Both the position numbers and the translations under genes were made by a program. The notes under the pieces were generated by a model, which was given only the letters and a program-made list of their open reading frames with translations, searched no databases and was not told the origin of the DNA. This document shows, piece by piece, positions 5,599 through 8,871 of a stretch of 8,871 nt of DNA (position 1 is its first letter; each line of letters begins with the position of its first letter). This DNA is from JBAXBF01 sp034429745 (GTDB taxonomy: Bacteria > Chloroflexota > Anaerolineae > Anaerolineales > DRKV01), in assembly GCA_034429745.1 (NCBI GenBank), contig DAOUFY010000019.1:1-8871 (forward strand), given 5' to 3'.

Positions 5599-6605
5599 CA
5601 AGCCGCCCAATGTTGAGGCAGCACTTCTACCAAAGGTGGTTCTTCTTGACTACATTGTTCAATTGCTATTGGACAACGTGGATGAAAGCGACAGCCTCTT
5701 GGTGGGTTTAATGGGCTTGGTACATCTCCTTTCAGTATAATTCTTTCTCGTTTTACTGTCGGATCAGGTATAGGTATTGCAGACATCAACGCCTGAGTAT
5801 AAGGGTGCATTGGCTTACGGAATAATTCCTCTTGACCAGCCAATTCAACAATTTTCCCTAAATACATTACCGCAACTCGGTCAGATATATGTTCAACAAC
5901 ACTGAGATTATGGGCAATGAACAAATATGTTAAGCCAAATTCCTGTTGCAAATCTTTCAATATGTTTAATACTTGAGCTTGTATGGATACATCCAAAGCA
6001 GAAACCGGCTCATCGGCAACTATAAATTTAGGTTTTAAAGCCAAAGCACGCGCAATACCTATTCTTTGTCTTTGACCACCTGAAAATTCATGCGGATAGC
6101 GCCGCGCATGATAATCTTCCATCCCCACTTTTTTCAACATGTCTATGACAATATCAAATCGTTCTTTCGCATTGCCAATGCCATGTATTTTTAACCCCTC
6201 TGATATTGATTCTCCTATGGGGATCCTTGGATCTAATGATCCATAAGGGTCTTGAAAAATGATCTGCATATTACGTCGCATTGATTTTAGCTCTTTGCCT
6301 TTCAATGCTAATACATTAACTCCGTCAAACTTAACACTTCCTTTATTAGGTTCAATCAACCTTAAAATCGTTCTTCCAACGGTTGTTTTCCCACAACCTG
6401 ATTCCCCTACGAGCCCTAATGTTTCACCCTTTTTAATAGTAAAACTTACGTTATCAACTGCTTGTACCCATGCAACCGTACGTTGTAAAATTCCACCCTT
6501 CACCGGAAAATATTTAATCAGGTTTTCTACTTCCAAAATGGGTTGATGACGGTTTTCATTGGTTGGTATTATCTCTGATGGGTTATGCATTGACTCTCTA
6601 TTCAC
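5583..6605 (-). CDS. dppF: Oligopeptide/dipeptide ABC transporter ATPase, DppF/OppF type
   Basis: This 340-residue protein is one of the two cytoplasmic ATPases of a peptide-type (Opp/Dpp/nickel) importer. Walker A is GESGCGKT (67-74), the Q-loop contains Gln118 (FQDP), the signature is FSGGQRQR (174-181), Walker B is FIVADEP (194-200) with catalytic Glu199, and the switch histidine is His232 (AHN). The C-terminal oligopeptide-transporter extension has HPYTQALMSAIP (267-278) and cysteines at 305, 311, 318 and 336 (GCRFHPRC...C...CW); in some homologues these cysteines hold a 4Fe-4S cluster. It follows dppD by 23 bases. The start is uncertain: the longest form uses GTG at 6605, and ATG at 6590 is an alternative, neither with a well-placed ribosome site. 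The transported substrate cannot be told, because no permease or binding-protein gene is nearby. Confidence 0.93.
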   Translation of the reverse strand: MNRESMHNPSEIIPTNENRHQPILEVENLIKYFPVKGGILQRTVAWVQAVDNVSFTIKKGETLGLVGESGCGKTTVGRTILRLIEPNKGSVKFDGVNVLALKGKELKSMRRNMQIIFQDPYGSLDPRIPIGESISEGLKIHGIGNAKERFDIVIDMLKKVGMEDYHARRYPHEFSGGQRQRIGIARALALKPKFIVADEPVSALDVSIQAQVLNILKDLQQEFGLTYLFIAHNLSVVEHISDRVAVMYLGKIVELAGQEELFRKPMHPYTQALMSAIPIPDPTVKRERIILKGDVPSPLNPPRGCRFHPRCPIAIEQCSQEEPPLVEVLPQHWAACWLAK

Positions 6606-6628
6606 TCACTTTGATATTGAATTATTCC

Positions 6629-7624
6629 CTAATAATCCTGATACAACCAACAACGAACCAAGTGATTATTAGAGATATGGATTAAGTCTGGTTTGGCTTC
6701 AGAACAAATGCTTAAATTTTTCTCCTTGCATGCGATGCATCTTGGTTGAAAACGACAGCCAGGAGGTAAGTCAATCAAATTAGGCACACTACCCGGTATC
6801 ACTTCAAGCCGTTCTGTTATTTTTCCCAGCACAGGTATGGATGCCAATAAACCTTGTGTGTATGGGTGCAGCGGATGGGCAAATAATTCAACAACCTCTG
6901 CTTCTTCAATAATCTCACCAGCGTACATTACAGCAACTCGATCCGCCATCTCAGCAATGATTCCCAAATCATGCGTGATAAGAATTACTGAAGTATTCAT
7001 CTTTTCTCTTAAACCGCGCATGAGATCAAGAATCTGAGCTTGAATGGTTACATCAAGAGCAGTGGTAGGCTCATCAGCAATAAGCAGCTCCGGATTTAAC
7101 GCCAATGCCATTGCTATCATAACTCGTTGAGCTTGACCACCAGACATTTCATGAGGATATGCATGGGCTTTCCGTTCCGGGTCTGGTATGCCAACCATTT
7201 TGAAAAGCTCAACCGCTCTTTCCCATGCTTCCCGCTTTTTAATATCTTGATGAATTTGAAACACCTCAGCTACTTGATCTCCCACCTTGAATACAGGGTT
7301 TAAACATGTCTGAGGTTGTTGAAAAATCATAGAAATCCGATTACCTCGCATTTCTATCATTTCATTTTCAGTCTTTTTTAGGAGGTTTTCATCATCAAAA
7401 ATTATCTCTCCCCCAACAATCTTACCAGGAGAAGCTACTAATCTCATAATGGAAAGTGAAGTAACACTTTTTCCACATCCGGATTCACCCACCAAGCCAA
7501 GCACTTCTCCCTTTTTTAAGTTGAAGCTTACTCCATCAACAGCTTTTACTACACCATCTTCAGTGAAGTAATAAGTCCTTAAATCTTTTACATCAAGTAA
7601 AATTTTTCCGTTTTGGAGATTCAA
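6629..7624 (-). CDS. dppD: Oligopeptide/dipeptide ABC transporter ATPase, DppD/OppD type
   Basis: The partner ATPase of dppF has 331 residues. Walker A is GESGCGKS (46-53), the Q-loop is FQQP (101-104), the signature is MSGGQAQR (160-167), Walker B is LLIADEP (180-186) with Glu185, and the switch histidine is His218 (THD). The peptide-transporter C-terminal region has HPYTQGLLASIP (253-264), PPGCRFQPRC (287-296) and further cysteines at 299, 307 and 325, resembling the 4Fe-4S cysteine set of some homologues. The start is TTG at 7624, 11 bases after AAGGAG; no ATG is available near this site. A near-consensus promoter lies 44-72 bases upstream, so dppD begins its own transcription unit. A complete Dpp system also needs two permeases and a binding protein, which are absent here and must be encoded elsewhere or be shared. 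Confidence 0.94.
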   Translation of the reverse strand: MNLQNGKILLDVKDLRTYYFTEDGVVKAVDGVSFNLKKGEVLGLVGESGCGKSVTSLSIMRLVASPGKIVGGEIIFDDENLLKKTENEMIEMRGNRISMIFQQPQTCLNPVFKVGDQVAEVFQIHQDIKKREAWERAVELFKMVGIPDPERKAHAYPHEMSGGQAQRVMIAMALALNPELLIADEPTTALDVTIQAQILDLMRGLREKMNTSVILITHDLGIIAEMADRVAVMYAGEIIEEAEVVELFAHPLHPYTQGLLASIPVLGKITERLEVIPGSVPNLIDLPPGCRFQPRCIACKEKNLSICSEAKPDLIHISNNHLVRCWLYQDY

Positions 7625-7651
7625 TGAATAAATTACTCCTTATCAGCCAGC

Positions 7652-7661
7652 TATCATGATA
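7652..7661. promoter_or_regulatory. Palindrome at the dppDF transcription start (possible operator)
   Basis: TATCATGATA is a perfect 10-base palindrome that covers the predicted +1 region of the dppDF promoter, where repressors often bind. Its half-sites are short, and no repressor gene is in the window, so an operator role is only a possibility. Confidence 0.3.
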
Positions 7662-7667
7662 AAGAGG

Positions 7668-7696
7668 ATTATATCAACTCTCTGAAATTCGGTCAA
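7668..7696 (-). promoter_or_regulatory. Sigma-70/SigA-type promoter of dppDF
   Basis: On the minus strand TTGACC (7696-7691) and TATAAT (7673-7668) are separated by exactly 17 bases. This is 5/6 at the -35 box and 6/6 at the -10 box. Transcription should start near 7661, giving a leader of about 37 bases before the TTG start of dppD, with AAGGAG inside it. Confidence 0.85.
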
Positions 7697-7725
7697 TAAA
7701 AAACCGATATTTTGTTTCTTATGTA

Positions 7726-8871
7726 CTACACAAATTTTTTCTTAAGAACTATCAAAAACCCTAATAGTAGGGGCAAGAGCCCTCCCAGACATGGTAAAGC
7801 TTTACTTTTTGGTATTGTCTTGGTTGTCGTAGCTATTGGTGTGGCTTCAGTTGATTCAATAAGTGCTTGCTGGTTTTCAGAAGCTGTTGAAGTACTTGCA
7901 GTAGGGGCAGTTGTCTTACCTTTTTCAATGAGCATAACTTCATCTACCCATATTTTGTTTTTTCTCGCTTCTCCATCAGAAACATTAAATCCATAATTTA
8001 TAATGGAGGTAGTGAGTATATTTTTAATCGTTCCCGGCTCAGCCCATGGCGCCAATACAAAGTCATCCCACCCAAATTCATATTTTTTCCACTCTTTTGA
8101 AGTTTGTAAAGTCGTTACAAATGTTGCCGCTTCTTTGTCCGTACCACATGAGATGTATAGTGTTACCGGCAGGTTTTCTTGCTCGGATTTTAAGAAGAAG
8201 GATATACCTGAGCTTTGACTCCAATTTTGAGGCTCACCAAAACTGAAACCACAATCCAACCATCCGTCTTTTACAACTTGATAATCAATTTCAAGTGCTT
8301 GCTTTCCTTGGAATGTGTTTGCTGTGTTTAATTCACAACGCACCTGAGATCCACTTTCATCAGCATAATGCTCTAGACCTTGAGCGCCATTTTCAAAATC
8401 GTTGATAAGCAAAGAGCTGACTGGGCTTAGAGGAACATTCAATTGCTCTTCTCCAGCTTGTTCATCAGTTTCTGTTTCTATTGTTCCTTCCTGCTGACTA
8501 ATAGGTTCTTCTACTGCCTCAGTGGATATTGGCAATGGTGAAGGTAAGGAGCTCTGCGGCAATCTAGCACCGGCTTTCCATAGGTGATAAAATACGTTTA
8601 GCAAAGGAACAAATTCATCAGTTGCCTTCTGGCTTCCTTCTGCATTAGGGTGATCATCATCCGCTGCTGAAGGGTAAGCATTAGTATTATGTCCTTCCTG
8701 AAATACGTGTTCGATTCTGCCATTGTTGTACCGATGATGATGGTCTTTACCCGTCAAGACATTATAAAAGTCAAAAACAAATACATTTGTTCCTTGGTAA
8801 TTTGCCAACCATTCGGTCATCAACCATTGATTAAAAGCACGGGCATTTTTAGCAAAGGTCGGATCACTTAC
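7726..8871 (-). CDS. Surface-anchored SGNH-hydrolase-like protein with CIA30/CBM11-like domain (5' end beyond window)
   Basis: The frame is open to the right edge, so the N-terminus is missing; 381 residues are visible and residue numbers count from the edge. The segment NVFVFDFYNVLTG (29-41) and DDDHPNAEGSQKATDEF (71-87) match the end of SGNH/GDSL-like hydrolases, with Asp71 and His74 as the likely Asp-x-x-His pair; the nucleophile block would lie outside. A Pro/Glu-rich linker (about 105-148) leads to a beta-sandwich (about 154-316) beginning LINDFENGAQGLEHY and ending IWVDEVMLIE, typical of CIA30/CBM11 carbohydrate-binding folds. A Thr/Ser-rich stalk (318-354) precedes PCLGG (360-364), a hydrophobic segment and KKK at 377-379. 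The product is probably an extracellular protein held at the cell surface, perhaps an esterase or polysaccharide-acting protein. There is no LPxTG motif. Substrate is unknown. Confidence 0.85.
   Translation of the reverse strand, partial: VSDPTFAKNARAFNQWLMTEWLANYQGTNVFVFDFYNVLTGKDHHHRYNNGRIEHVFQEGHNTNAYPSAADDDHPNAEGSQKATDEFVPLLNVFYHLWKAGARLPQSSLPSPLPISTEAVEEPISQQEGTIETETDEQAGEEQLNVPLSPVSSLLINDFENGAQGLEHYADESGSQVRCELNTANTFQGKQALEIDYQVVKDGWLDCGFSFGEPQNWSQSSGISFFLKSEQENLPVTLYISCGTDKEAATFVTTLQTSKEWKKYEFGWDDFVLAPWAEPGTIKNILTTSIINYGFNVSDGEARKNKIWVDEVMLIEKGKTTAPTASTSTASENQQALIESTEATPIATTTKTIPKSKALPCLGGLLPLLLGFLIVLKKKFV

Noticed and set aside
5342..5740. Plus-strand open frame of 132 codons
   Set aside because: It runs antisense across the terminator, the FMN aptamer and the end of dppF, with no ribosome site or recognisable domain. 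The conserved RNA motifs explain the sequence.
7689..7707. TCGGT / ACCGA inverted repeat as a terminator of the surface-protein gene
   Set aside because: The stem is only 5 bp and on the minus strand the T-run lies in the loop, not after the stem. One arm overlaps the -35 box of the dppDF promoter. A T-rich stretch follows on the plus strand, but no plus-strand gene ends there.
7712..7996. Plus-strand open frame of 94 codons
   Set aside because: It is antisense to the stalk and sandwich of the surface protein, has no family features and no ribosome site.

Overview
The window is A+T-rich and every convincing gene lies on the minus strand, so transcription runs from the right edge towards base 1. 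ATG, TTG and GTG starts with AAGGAG/GGAGG-type ribosome sites, a sigma-70/A-type promoter and the gene content suggest an anaerobic low-G+C Firmicute (Clostridia, Peptococcaceae-like) that makes c-type cytochromes. That assignment is inference; no rRNA or other taxonomic marker is present.

Layout in transcription order. (1) 8871-7726: the 3' part of a large surface protein, with an SGNH-hydrolase-like end, a CIA30/CBM11-like beta-sandwich, a Ser/Thr-rich stalk and a membrane anchor. (2) 7696-7652: a near-consensus promoter and a palindrome at the predicted transcription start. (3) 7624-5583: a dppD-dppF pair of peptide-transporter ATPases with no permease or binding protein nearby. (4) 5554-5328: an FMN riboswitch (RFN element) with an antiterminator/terminator expression platform. 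(5) 5293-2669: a TauABC/SsuABC/ThiXYZ-type ABC importer (permease, lipoprotein, ATPase) that the riboswitch marks as a probable riboflavin importer (RibXY type). (6) 2665-1676: a two-span membrane protein of unknown function with a C-terminal zinc ribbon, 3 bases after the ATPase gene. (7) 1637-1215: ccmE of the CxxxY variant. (8) 1172-1: ccmF, cut by the left edge.

The most notable feature is the probable operon of groups 5-8. An FMN-sensing leader sits in front of a flavin importer, and the same unbroken set of co-directional genes continues through an unknown zinc-ribbon protein into the cytochrome c maturation genes ccmE and ccmF. The CcmE carries Cys131-x3-Tyr135 in place of the classical heme-binding His motif, the type known from variant System I in archaea and some bacteria. 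The zinc-ribbon membrane protein is the least understood component. No intergenic stretch exceeds 300 bases; the longest, 5294-5582, holds the riboswitch leader.
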